From: Athripsodes cinereus
Taxonomy: Eukaryota; Arthropoda; Insecta; Trichoptera; Leptoceridae
Assembly: GCA_947579605.1 (NCBI GenBank)
Contig: OX388314.1
Coordinates: 6,944,001-7,008,000 of the forward strand
Direction: 5' to 3'
DNA length: 64,000 nucleotides
A program made the translations under genes and the position numbers. The notes beneath the pieces were generated by a model. That model was not told the DNA's origin and made no database searches. It saw nothing but the letters and a program-made list of their open reading frames with translations. Shown one piece after another: positions 47,093 through 57,580 of this stretch. The stretch's first letter is position 1. The number at the start of each line of letters is the position of its first letter.

Positions 47093-47719
47093 AAGGACCG
47101 ATATTTCAATATGACGTTTAGGGTGACGCCTACCTGAGCTAGTCCTTAATTTGGTTAAATTTGATCTAACATCCAATAATTTTCAATATTTTATTACTAT
47201 TTTACACTAAAATGTAAGGGGCAGATAGAGTGACTCTCAGTGATACCCATCAGCCTTTACATTTAAGCATTATTATCAATTTAAAGTATTCTTTTTCTTC
47301 TTCTCCTTGGGTACTTATTAGTACCACATGGTGGTGGAGTCTGCCTTTCTTGTTTTAATTTGGTCTCTTGGTTCTGTCGAGTGCATTCTCATGGGAAATG
47401 TCGCAGTTCCGCTTGAAATGTTGATGATTGTTATGTTTTCGAATACCTGTACTCGAAATATATGGCGTGCCTAATGGCTGATCTGCATAATGTTAATAAT
47501 TTGTAATTTAATAATTAATTTCTAATACATTAAGTCTTAAGGAAAACTAATATCCTATTACGACAATTATTTTCAGTATTAAGTATTTTCGTCTCTTGAG
47601 ACTTGGTTAGGTGTGAAGACTCACAGAATAACATATTTCTTATCTCTCACTCCATTTAATCCAAGTTTAGGTCGTGATTAATTCGCGATCAAATTATTTT
47701 GTGTAACCTTTCATCTAAA

Positions 47720-48138
47720 GCATTTGTTTTCAAGTAATAGTCCGTGGACCACTAGTGGTGCGTGAGCGGCCTACTAGAGGTCCGCGATAATTTTTTTAAT
47801 TGCTTAACCAAATTGAAACCGTTGTTTTTTTTTCTCAAGTTCTTACGCGCTGGGCACTAATAAAAAAATTGCGTTTTTGGAGTGTCGGGTATTGTGTTGA
47901 ATTTCTATATTAAATCAAAAACATTGGAAGATATTTTTTATATATAAAATCAAATATGTCAAATTACCATATCAAACCAAACCTCCTGAAAATAAAAAAA
48001 GGTCTTCGATTTTTGAAAGATGGGTATTATGTCAAATAATTGTTACATCAAATAAAAAATGCCGGAAACCAGATATTTTTGCCAACAACGTTGAATGCAA
48101 CATGGTCCCTGATCAAGAATGTTTGAGAACCACATATG
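47720..48138. mobile_element. Degenerate hAT-type MITE
   Basis: Left CATTTGTTTTCAAGTAATAG followed by TCCGTGGACCACTAGTGG. Right, inverted, GTGGTTCTCAAACATTCTTG. These match the CAGTGGTTCTCAAAC...GTCCGTGGACCACC form of many hAT MITEs. The flanks ATCTAAAG / GTATAAAG are 6 of 8 alike, a possible worn target duplication. Confidence 0.6.
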
Positions 48139-49387
48139 TATAAAGGATATTGTTTCATCTCATATTACCTACTTAAAATAATGAGCATAATCTAATACTT
48201 TTCATTATTATATTCTCTTCTTTGAAATGAGTACATTTGATACATACAACATAGCATTATTTATTTACATGTTATTGTACACGTCAGTTATTTGAAACTG
48301 TGAATTATTGTTACGTTTGTGACAAATGTTGAGAAAATGAGAAGAGACATATTATGCGAGATAAAAACAAATGTCTAATAATGTAAAATAATGTTAATTC
48401 GTTATATGGTATTTAGAAGTGAAAGGGTATGTTTTTGGAAAAATCTTTTACAACATTAATACAATGCTTAATGGGACTGTTCGCCCAATTTGGCATTGAC
48501 CAGTAGGTACTATTTCATTTTACATAGACTGACGTGAGGTTGTTTTGAGTCTATATTATGACTCGAAATAGCTTTGATTTATATTAACATTTCTTAATCA
48601 TATTTTGAACCACTCTAGATTACCTAATCATTCCCATTGATCACACTCACCGATAGTCAACCTGTTTGAAAAGGTGTTAACTAGGTATGATTAGGTATAT
48701 TTGATTGACATCTAGGTACACTTTTAGTAAGTAAAATCCAGTTCCCGACATCCAATTGTGTCATAAAATTCATTACATAATTTTTCTTAGTTGTTCATTT
48801 ATAACCATCATATTTATTTTGTTTTTAAACTGAATTATCTCTACTTGCTTCACGATTCCAAGTGACAAATCCATGTCCTGCGGAGGATTATCAATGAAAA
48901 TTTATATTTATAGATTTAATTTATCAAAGTATTCAACACTATTTCACGAAATCTTTATAGTTTCTTAAATATTAAGTATTTTATACAAACCATATATAAA
49001 TATGCATTGTAGAAGCATCATTTAGTAGTTAGTATAATTAAATTACAAAGGGATATTAATAAAACATATTCCAACACAACAAGCCACATACAGAAGAAAA
49101 AAATTAGCCTGCCCCCGAATTAACACTTGCAGTCGACAATACTACATACGCTCGCTGGTTCGGCATATGGTAGGCAGTTCATATGGTACACAATTGAAAT
49201 TTAGGCCACTTCTAATTTTACACAAATTAATTATCTACAGATAAATACCGACAAAATAGTTCAAATATAGCAACAGAAAGACAAAAAAAGACTTATAATA
49301 TCTTCTGCCTCTTGTCTTATTTATTGCGGGAGCCTACCACTCTCAAGCGTTTCTTCCAGATATCCCTTTCTATAACTGTTTCCAGAA
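48139..49387. other. Intronic AT-rich DNA without recognised features
   Basis: No frame or repeat was recognised. A GC-richer line at 49100-49160 has no partner in the window. Confidence 0.5.
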
Positions 49388-49395
49388 CTTCGAGT

Positions 49396-49791
49396 TAGTG
49401 ATGTAACGAATGTATGATTTTGGATATTCGCGAATGCGAATGCGAATATTTGTTGCCGACATTCGCGAATGCGAATAGCGAATGTTGACTTGCTTAGATT
49501 TCGACAATATTGCTCAATCATTAAAATTTTTACCCCCCCCCCGTCGCCGAATTTTCGAAATGGTATAGGAATTTAAAATATTTCAAAATTCCTCGGTTTT
49601 CTTAAAGAATATTTTCTTGCAGTACCTTTTTCTACAATGTACCGAGTAAGTATCCGGTACTTTTACCGAATATCCAATACTTTATTACCGAAATAATATT
49701 CGCAAAACATTCGCATATTTTTTTCGAATACATTGAAATATGCGAATATTCGCGAATGCGAATGCGAATACGAATATTCGTTACATCACTA
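49396..49791. mobile_element. hAT-type MITE with GCGAAT-rich arms and perfect 8-bp target duplication
   Basis: TAGTGATGTAACGAAT starts the element and its reverse complement ends it. CTTCGAGT stands on both sides (49388-49395, 49792-49799). Both arms continue with ATTCGCGAATGCGAATGCGA-type repeats that can pair with each other. The centre has a C9 run (49532-49540). No coding frame belongs to the transposition machinery. Confidence 0.92.
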
Positions 49792-50454
49792 CTTCGAGTC
49801 TTTTAACATACATGTTTGACAGTTTGCTTGCCAACTTCTTCTAAGGCGGTACAACAACCTTTTTCTTCACTCACAACCTCCATTGATTTAAGCGGTGATC
49901 TGTTTAAAGAGTTCTTTCTATATGTAGTAGTATGGGTCCCATTTTTAGAGCCTCACAAACATTATATTCTAAAATACATGAGAAAATAGCTTATAGACTT
50001 CTTGTCAGTGGACATAATAATTATATACATATTATTTTCGTTGATATATTTTGACATGCTGAAAATGTTTATTGTGATTTTTTACATAACTAGTAACGAT
50101 TAAAAATAGTTTGCAATAAAATACGGTATGTAAATAACAATAAAATTTTATCACTTATCTGTCCGTTTGCTTATATTTATTTGTTTGTAACATTGCCAAG
50201 AAGAGGCTACAAGGAAATACGATACTTGTAAAAAGTTAAGTAAAATAACATCAACAATTTCAACCGATAAGTTCCGGTTACTAGAATTAATAGCACTATT
50301 CTCTAAAATACATATGTTCTGGAAAACAATTTCCTTAATCAACTTTGGAAACCACGTATGAACTCAAGATATTAAACGCCAGTATTTGGTAATCAATTTT
50401 ATATTTGCTTGACGATAACTTGAAACTTTGGTAAATCACATCCAACACATATTT

Positions 50455-50592
50455 AATTCAGTGATGAGGTATGCTATCATCTGCCCAGAATGTCTGTTTT
50501 TCGTGGCACAAAGAGTGCAACCTGTTTTTTCATTACAACTAGTTATTCCATTGTCTACCCTGATTGTGGGAGGTACTCTAATGGTTTTAATA
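50455..50592 (+). mobile_element. Family-A fragment A19 (3' part)
   Basis: TTTAATTCAGTGATGAGGTA, CCCAGAATGTCTGTTTTTCG, and CTACCCTGATTGTGGGAGGT. Confidence 0.48.
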
Positions 50593-51246
50593 TTCGACTA
50601 ACTTTTTGAATTCCCGTCTTATATTATGTTTTATAAATTATGTAAGATAAAAATAAAGCGTAGAAAGGACATAACATATGTGTTTTCAAGTTGTGAAACT
50701 TTTTATTTAAATCCATATAGGGGTTTCCTCTCAGCTTGATAAAATATGGTCGCTTTGCTTGAAGTTCAATTTCATTTTATTTCCACTTTTTTTTCAATTT
50801 CTTCTCTTATATTCCCTCCTTATTATTATTATTATTTCGTATTTTTGAAAGCCTCCTTAAACGTAATTTATCTTCAGGAAGCTCGGATGAAAAAAACTTT
50901 TGCAATACAAGAAGAAAAGAACAGCTAATTTCATATAAACAACAATTATATTTTTCTGCTTTATTTTTGTTGTTTTTCAAAGTGACTAACTTTCATACTC
51001 ATATTATGAAATATACAGGTATATTGTTATGCTTAATACTTGAAATTAGGTTTATACTTTTTTGACAGAATTTTAATGATAATAATCCAGACAATTTATT
51101 TCGATTTGCACCGTTTTTGGAAAACCAATGCATTAACGCATTTAGAAATCATAATATCTTTTTAATAAAAGCGTTTTTAACCTTGTCTTGAATAACATTA
51201 CTTGTACAGATAATTTACGTAATTGTGTTCTATATAGCTATGCGAC

Positions 51247-51600
51247 ATAATATGAACACCAAAATAATAATATTCAAGTTACAAATCCAGAATAGAATAA
51301 TAGGATTTCTGCTGTTTTCTGTATGTATTGAATGTCCTATGAATACCACAATTATATTCAAGTTATAAATCCAGAATAGAATAATAGGACTCCTGCTGAT
51401 TTCTGTATGTATTGAATGTCCTATGAATACCACAATTATATTCAAGTTATAAATCCAGAATAGAATAATAGGACTCCTGCTGATTTCTGTATGTATTGAA
51501 TGTCCTATGAATACCACAATTATATTCAAGTTATAAATCCAGAATAGAATAATAGGATTCCTGCTGTTTTCTGTATGTTTTGAATGTCCTGCTATAATAT
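51247..51600. repeat. Minisatellite, 84-bp unit x ~4.2
   Basis: AATGTCCTATGAATACC starts units at 51331, 51415 and 51499, and AATGTCCT recurs at 51583. A diverged first unit begins near 51247. Because 84 is a multiple of three, the minus strand stays open and would encode a 28-residue repeat; this is a consequence of the period and not evidence of a gene. Confidence 0.93.
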
Positions 51601-51744
51601 GAAGACGTTGTATAACTTACAATAATGTTTTAAAATAATAATAATATATTGAATCCAACACAGTGTCCTCGATCCTGATGGCATTTTATTTTAATGTACA
51701 GAGCTGAGAAGACATTGAATGTTTTGTGTTCATTAGTTTTTTCA

Positions 51745-51926
51745 ATTTTGTTTTTTGGAAAAGAAGAATCTGGATTTTTGTTTATAACCAAAATACAACC
51801 TTGTACACCTTTCACTGTAAGCTAAAAGATTGTGTCGTGGAAGGGGAATTGCTGGCACTTGGGATCGAACCGTGTACCTCATGTGCATGGCCGAGACTCT
51901 ACCTCCAGGCTACCGACGAACTCGAA
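51745..51926 (-). mobile_element. tRNA-derived SINE, type T2, copy 2
   Basis: Same order as the 22.5-kb copy: GAGTTCGTCGGTAGCCTGGA, B box GGTTCGATCCC, CACGACACAATCTTTTAGC, TTGGTTATAAACAAAAATCC. Confidence 0.8.
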
Positions 51927-52552
51927 CTTATGTATTAGTTATGGGAGATTTCAGAATGGTAAATGTAGGTGTATAGTTTGTAATAATATCGTGTTCGCGC
52001 TGTGCTGTCAACAATGATAAGATATGTATTTAACATGTTTGTTTTATTCATCACAAATGTACAAATTGATTAAGAACTTTATAATTTTATTCCGAATCCT
52101 TAATTATAATCAGAAGGTTTATCACTGTTGAAATACATTTCTATTCACTTCCACGAAAGGATTTGTTTTGTTGTTCTTTGTTAAAATCCCTTTCAGATTG
52201 AAAGTTTTTCTTTTATGGAGGTACCTACTTTTGAAATTCAAAGACTTTTCCCTTTTGAAAGAAAGGTATATTTAAATAAGTACATAAATCTTTTGTGAAT
52301 ACAGATTCATAAACTTGTTGACTTTCGTCATCGGAGGATAAAAGAAAAATATTATCACCTCTTTTAAATATAATAAAAATGTATATAATAATTAAGTAGG
52401 TATATTACTTATTTTGAGTACTACCTTTGAACAATGAAGATTAATAATTAATTTGTGAGTGAATTTCTCATCTGCAACACAATGGGAACTTTTTTAATAA
52501 TCTCGCATTAAAGTTCTGACACCTTAATATTTTTTTTAATTTTTAGGAATTA

Positions 52553-52770
52553 TTTCAGGGTGTCCGAGAACCACGTGACTTAATCACGTGTATCAAATTC
52601 TCAAGCACGGCCGTGTGTTGAGTAAGAGGAATCGACGTGCGTGCATGAGAAATTGTATGAATGTGGAGGAAGCGAAGGAATTGTTTAAGGATAGATCCAT
52701 TTGGCGTTCCGTTCTCTATGCCTAACCCACTTGGGACGTGGCGTGGCGTGAGAGTATAGTATAATATAGT
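52553..52770 (+). mobile_element. LINE stub type R, copy 5
   Basis: GGGTGTCCGAGAACCACGTG, AATCGACGTGCGTGCATGAG and TTTGGCGTTCCGTTCTC match the type-R C-terminus. The copy starts abruptly at the GGGTGTCC codons, and a few bases after its 3' end lies the EF-hand pseudogene on the opposite strand. Confidence 0.7.
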
Positions 52771-52831
52771 ATAATTACGTTATAAAAAGATAATTTGTAT
52801 TTGGCGCTGTTTAATGGTCGGTGACCGCATT

Positions 52832-53167
52832 TCAAGAACGCCGTGGCTTTTTGGTTAAGTTGGAAGCATCTTCTAGGTCAAACATGAAGTTCATGTAACG
52901 CTGCTGCCACTGCAGAGGACGGTCGGGACTTTAGGCAAACTCATCCCACATAGAACTACATTCATTCACAGACACCTCTCCATCTTTATTGGCATCAGTT
53001 CTCTGCCTCAGGCCATCCCATATCTTGGTCATGGTGTCGTACGTCTCTACGTTCTTGGGATGACTCTGGGGCCATCCACGAAGAGTGCAGATTTTCTCAA
53101 TAGCTAACTCGAAGTCCTTCTCTTCGAGCGTTCCACTTTGGTTGACATAAAAAAAAACGTTGGACAC
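52832..53167 (-). pseudogene. Decayed intronless fragment of a calexcitin / sarcoplasmic Ca-binding EF-hand gene
   Basis: The minus strand reads without introns through about 110 codons resembling invertebrate calexcitin or sarcoplasmic calcium-binding proteins. The landmarks are an EF-hand region (FFYVNQSGTLEEKDFELAI), an RGW motif, and a second loop D-A-N-K-D-G-E-V-S-V-N-E with all ligand positions intact. MWDEFA is then followed by an in-frame TAA at 52931-52933. After this stop the same frame continues with family-like sequence (WQQRYMNFMFDLEDAS), so the stop interrupts the homology. The family expects a Lys there, and AAA to TAA is one change. In loop 1 the first ligand is Tyr instead of Asp. 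Upstream of FFYVN there are in-frame stops and no splice acceptor, and after DASN the homology ends. The fragment is therefore truncated at both ends and most likely a retrocopy or duplication fragment. Real proteins of this family are about 180-200 residues. Family membership is from memory of motif layout. Confidence 0.75.
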
Positions 53168-53364
53168 ATATACACGAATATGAGATAATTATTAGATCGT
53201 AGTTTATTGATATTATGTTCTAGGCAAGGGCCCATTTGATGAACTACTTGGCACTTTCTTTCCATTGTGTAATTTTTCCATTAGTGCATAGTAAAAACAT
53301 ACAAGTTGACATGTCCATACCTATAAAAAATTCAAAAATTAAAGACTAACTTGATGTTATTAAC

Positions 53365-53455
53365 ATACAAGCTGTCATCTCCATACCTATAAAAATTTTA
53401 AAACATTAAGGATGGGTGGCGTATCTCATCACTAAATTCAATATGTTAATAAGTT
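53365..53455 (-). mobile_element. Family-A fragment A20
   Basis: AAGCTGTCATCTCCATACC, AACATTAAGGATGGGTGGCG and TCTCATCACTAAATTCAATA. Confidence 0.45.
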
Positions 53456-53998
53456 TGGTTTAATTTATGGTGCGTCGTTTTGTGATAATATGTCTACAGC
53501 AAGAGTTCAGCTAGTGATTTATATTTATATGAATTGTAGTTTTAATGTAGCAATGAATTCGAAAATAAATCATCCGTGGAAAATATTGAAATGACATTTA
53601 TAATTTTGCTTCACTCACTACTCAAATATTATTATTCGATTCAGTATTTGGATGAATAAAGGGACGTTACCAATTTCATTTTAAACTGCTAGGTCGCTAA
53701 ACGAGCGACGAATATCAAGAATTCAAAGGCTGCCAATAAATTTATTACTTTTCGCGGTCGAAGAATGCCGACCTAAGCCACTATTTTATTGTTATCATAA
53801 TTTGAAAATTTTTATAGTTATAATTTGTTATTAATAACAGTTAAATATATGGTGTATAGTTTTTCTAGCACTTTATGAAAGCTTAAGACATCGAATATCA
53901 AAACCCGGGTTGCTTTAACGAAGTATGTACTGTCAAAATTATGAACCGTATTTTTAATTTTTATTCATGGATATATAGTTTTACAATTAATAAATACG

Positions 53999-54178
53999 CG
54001 CCCGGCAAAGAATCGGTAACCCTTTGTTTATTTCGTATTTTTTTTGAGTGTCATGTAAAAAGCGGTTGTCGAAGAAAATGAAGATTTTTTACATGTTAAA
54101 TTCTTTATTTATTATATGCAGCTGGTGTGCTGGCTACCCCACTTGTGGGATATGCCGCGATGGTATAGTAGTAGTAAC
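53999..54178 (+). mobile_element. Family-A copy A21 with a central deletion
   Basis: GCCCGGCAAAGAATCGGTAA, TTTTGAGTGTCATGTAAAAA, then a jump to GGCTACCCCACTTGTGGGAT and GATGGTATAGTAGTAGTAA. Its 3' end is well preserved. Confidence 0.68.
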
Positions 54179-54339
54179 AGTAGTAAAATTCTATTATATT
54201 TTTAAGGGCATTCACTCGTTTTAGAGTGATCTTGGCCCACCGATGATATAGTCAATATAAGACTTAACTAAGGTAATTTTTTTTATTTTACTAGGTATCT
54301 ACATTCATAGGCCTTGGTACTATCAGTAATCGATCCCCC

Positions 54340-54470
54340 TCCAGACCTAGATGCTTTATGCGTTGTAAACAATCATGATAGCCCTGTGTAATAAAGGGAT
54401 AAATAATTACATTTGCTTGATTATCTGGGCCAAATACACGTACTGATTAAATTGTCGACCAAGTTTAATC
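54340..54470 (+). repeat. Second copy of the unclassified repeat seen at 22.86 kb
   Basis: AATCATGATAGCCCTGTGT followed by TTGATTATCTGGGCCAAATA and ACTGATTAAATTG. It extends further left than the other copy. Confidence 0.42.
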
Positions 54471-55159
54471 GAATGTATGTTTTGTATCATCAAGTGCATT
54501 TTCTATCCCGAAATCCCACTGGGTCGCAGATTGAATATTCACAGCAGTTTGGCTCGTAAATTATGATATAATATACCGTAGTGTCAGGTCGCTATTAGCT
54601 GTTCTATACCGTTAGTTCGCTAGTGAATCACCCCCTTAATATTGCAAATTAATTACATTGCTATTTATTCATGGATAATATTCAATTCTATAGTGATAGA
54701 TATCAATCAGTAAATCATAATAAATTAAATTAATTTGTCATTGTGGTACATACCTACCAACCATACAGCATCATTTGTAAGTACAATATAATAATGTACA
54801 TAAGAGAACTGTATGATTATTTTATTATTTTCAATATCACGAATGATTAACGTATACTATTGTATGGATTGGATCACCGTTAATCAAAGAGTTAACATTA
54901 TTAATCTTTTTTTGTAACGCTAAACAGATCATAGTTAATCGGTATAGCGCTAATTCTACAAAGGCGGGTAAGAGCTAATTGTCCTATCAGTAGGTAAAAG
55001 GAACATATAACTGACCACTGTCCTATATTCTCATTCATTGGATTGGTCTACGAGGCCTCCATCCTGTAACAGACGACGCAAAAACATGCTTTCGGACTTT
55101 CGAGATTCAAGTCTAGCGGGCCATAAGAAAAAGAAGAAGAAGTAGATAAAACAAAATAC

Positions 55160-55365
55160 ATAAAGTCAAAATACATTATAGAGTTACGTTTTCGTGTCGC
55201 AATCGTTTGAATATAGACGACGTTGCGCCAAAGTGGCAATTTGCGTAACTATTGTGTATTTTAGTTACGAAATTGACAATTGCTCGCAACGCCGTCTATA
55301 TTCAAACGCTAACGGAACGAAAACGTAACGTTAAAATATGTTTTGATTTCTGGACCAGTATTTTT
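55160..55365. mobile_element. Fold-back MITE (type F), diverged copy 3
   Basis: In opposite orientation, the arms CGTTTGAATATAGACGACGT / CGCCGTCTATATTCAAACG pair, and the loop GTAACTATTGTGTATTTTAG is the type-F loop inverted. The outer ends differ (AAAATACATTATAGAGTTAC / AACGTTAAAATATGTTTTGA), so it is an older subfamily. Confidence 0.72.
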
Positions 55366-55959
55366 CCCCGCAACTGATACCAGCTCTTCGAAAAATTGCG
55401 TGAAATCTCCCCTACCCCAGAAGAAATATAACGGGATAAGTGTTGGTAGTTAGCGTTAAAAAATAAGATTATTTTAACAGTAATAATTTTTTAACGAATG
55501 ATAATTAACTCCTTAATTTGTTAATCGTTAAAACTTACCTGCGTTATTATATTTATGTAATAAATGTGTAATTATACATTATTTCATTTTGATTGTCATT
55601 GTTGTTGCTGTATTTGATTGTGTCACTGATAATGATGACAGGTAAAGGTCGAACCCTGTTTTGTTTAAAACTGTGACTTATGGTTTTGTATAATAATTCC
55701 AGTCATCTTTGACGTCAATTCCAGCGAATACACTATATTCTGTATTTTTGCGTAGTTATAGTATTATGACGAGTTACGTAAAGTCTAATGGCAATCGCGT
55801 CACATATTTTCATCAGAAAATCCAGTGTATCCAACTGTCGATCTATTCCGTGTATTGAGAGGCTTTTTAAAGATTTTAAGCTCAAAAAGGACCCGATACT
55901 ATTCCTACTTTCTTTAAACAATAAGTCGTATTATGAATTGTTTTTTTTTAAGATAGACA

Positions 55960-56203
55960 ATTAATAGACAAGACATAGACAATTTACACAGATCGAGCTA
56001 GTCCCAAACTAAGATGAATCTTGTATTATGGGTACTAACACGACGATACACACATATATAATGCACTACACACACATACATGTAACACCCAGACCCAGGA
56101 CAATTTGAAAAAGGTCATTCTTCACTCTGCCCTAGCCGGGAATCGAACCCGGGACCTCGTGACTCAAAGGCAAGAGCGTTACCTCTGCGTCACACCGGCC
56201 GAC
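55960..56203 (-). mobile_element. tRNA-derived SINE, type T1, copy 1
   Basis: The minus strand starts CGGCCGGTGTGACGCAGAGG with A box TGACGCAGAGG (complement of 56182-56192) and a perfect B box GGTTCGATTCC (complement of 56139-56149). The tRNA-unrelated body follows (CCTTTTTCAAATTGTCCTGG, GTTAGTACCCATAATACAAG), ending near AGCTCGATCTGTGTAAATTG. An internal Pol III promoter drives such elements. I recognise this type from moth and butterfly genomes, from memory. Confidence 0.85.
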
Positions 56204-56207
56204 CGGC

Positions 56208-56252
56208 TGAGATGTATCTGGGTTTTTGTTATAAACCATTAAAAAAGAACAT
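56208..56252 (-). mobile_element. tRNA-SINE type T2, tail scrap next to a T1 copy
   Basis: GAGATGTATCTGGGTTTTTG-TTATAAACCA equals the 3' tail of T2. The 5' end of T1 copy 1 abuts it. Confidence 0.55.
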
Positions 56253-56727
56253 TAAAGGTAAGAGATATGGTTTCAGATCAAATATAAATTAACAATGAAC
56301 ATGAAAAATCTATGTAATAATTAAAGTTCAGGTTTTAATTACATACCTTGTTGTTACCCGACTGCAAATTTATGATCACAATAGGTACTAGCAAATTATT
56401 ATTTCAAGTTTAAATTAATACGTTAGATATAATATCTGATTGATATTAAAATTATACCTCAAATATTGTATTTCCATACGTTTGATTTATATTGACAAAT
56501 GGAGATGAATAGTCTGCAAAGTAAATTTAGATGAATGTCTATAAATATAATTGTATATATCTATACGACTACTCGTATAATTATGATGTGTTCAATTTCA
56601 AAAATGACTAGTTTTGTGTCTGAAATCGTTTCAGTTTTTGTTTTTATATTTATTTATTTATTATTTACATATCACCTATCCAGAAATATTTACATTATTA
56701 TTATTTTATTGGTACGGAAAAGGTGAT

Positions 56728-57070
56728 TTGCATGTTTATTTCCTTGCAGTTCGTCCACTGTTTACGTACCATATAGGAATGCCGCGTTGGTATAGATTAA
56801 TGGTTATTTTTTTATTTGCACATAGAGGACAATCTGCATATTTATTCATCATCGTCTCGTCCTGCAATGCATCTCTCGAAATCACAGGACAGAAACCAAC
56901 CTCTTCTATTAAGAGCGTCTCTGCACCAATCAAGTCACCTCTTTCCCGTGAATTTCCAGCGCTCTGATGTCATTGTCAAACGGTATATTGTGAAAGTTTA
57001 TTACTTGCAGTTGATTCACTGGCTGACTTGTGGGTGACAGTTTTATGGTATAGTAGCAATACGAGTAGAT
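56728..57070 (+). mobile_element. Mosaic of two or three family-A 3' fragments (A22)
   Basis: Three successive segments match the same ~60-bp 3' part: CATGTTTATTTCC...GGAATGCCG..GGTATAG, then AGAGGACAATCTGCATATTT, then TTCACTGGCTGACTTGTGGG...GGTATAGTAGCAATA. Either tandem insertions or a rearranged copy. Confidence 0.42.
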
Positions 57071-57087
57071 AGTTATATAACAGAGCA

Positions 57088-57290
57088 GAGGCCTGAGTCA
57101 ATAATACACTTTCACGTCACGTTCCCGCTCCGTTAACGTTCGAGTATAGACGAAGTTGCAAGCAAGTGTCAATTTCGTTTCTAAGATACACAATAGTTAC
57201 GAAAATTAACACTTTGGCGCAACATCGTCTGCACCCGAACGCTAACGGAGCGGAAACGTGACACGAAAGTGTGTTACTGACTCAGGCCTC
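57088..57290. mobile_element. Fold-back MITE (type F), copy 2
   Basis: Same arms and loop as copy 1, with some differences in the left arm (TTAACGTTCGAGTATAGACG in place of TTAGCGTTCGGGTGCAGACG). Ends TGACTCAGGCCTC; AGAGGCC is repeated just outside. Confidence 0.85.
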
Positions 57291-57529
57291 AGAGGCCAGC
57301 TGCAATAGGCGGAAATCACTCAATTTTGAATGTATCGCCAATATTAAAGAAAAACTAAGATAACAAAGCAATTCAAAATATAAAATATTACGATGATATG
57401 CAGGAGCAAGATTATTTGAAATACTTTAATTATTTTTTTCAAATTTAATAAATTTCTCTTCTGTAAATTTTAATTGTCGTTCGTTCTGTATAAGCAAGGC
57501 TTTTAAAATACTATACAATATATTAATTT

Positions 57530-57580
57530 CAGCATAAGTGAGGTATGGCGCTCATTCTGGATGTTTTTTTCTTTGTTAAT
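57530..57580 (+). mobile_element. Short family-A fragment A23
   Basis: TTTCAGCATAAGTGAGGTAT and GCTCATTCTGGATGTTTTT match the middle of the element. Low complexity around it limits certainty. Confidence 0.3.

Noticed and set aside
51230..51529. 99-codon minus frame with a repeated 28-residue peptide
   Set aside because: It is open only because the minisatellite period is 84 bp; nothing supports translation.
52931..53167. Reading the EF-hand segment as a functional exon
   Set aside because: No AG acceptor close upstream, in-frame stops before FFYVN, stop inside the homology, loop-1 Asp lost.
56139..56192. tRNA-like A and B boxes
   Set aside because: They belong to a tRNA-derived SINE (type T1); the tRNA fold is incomplete and a SINE body follows.
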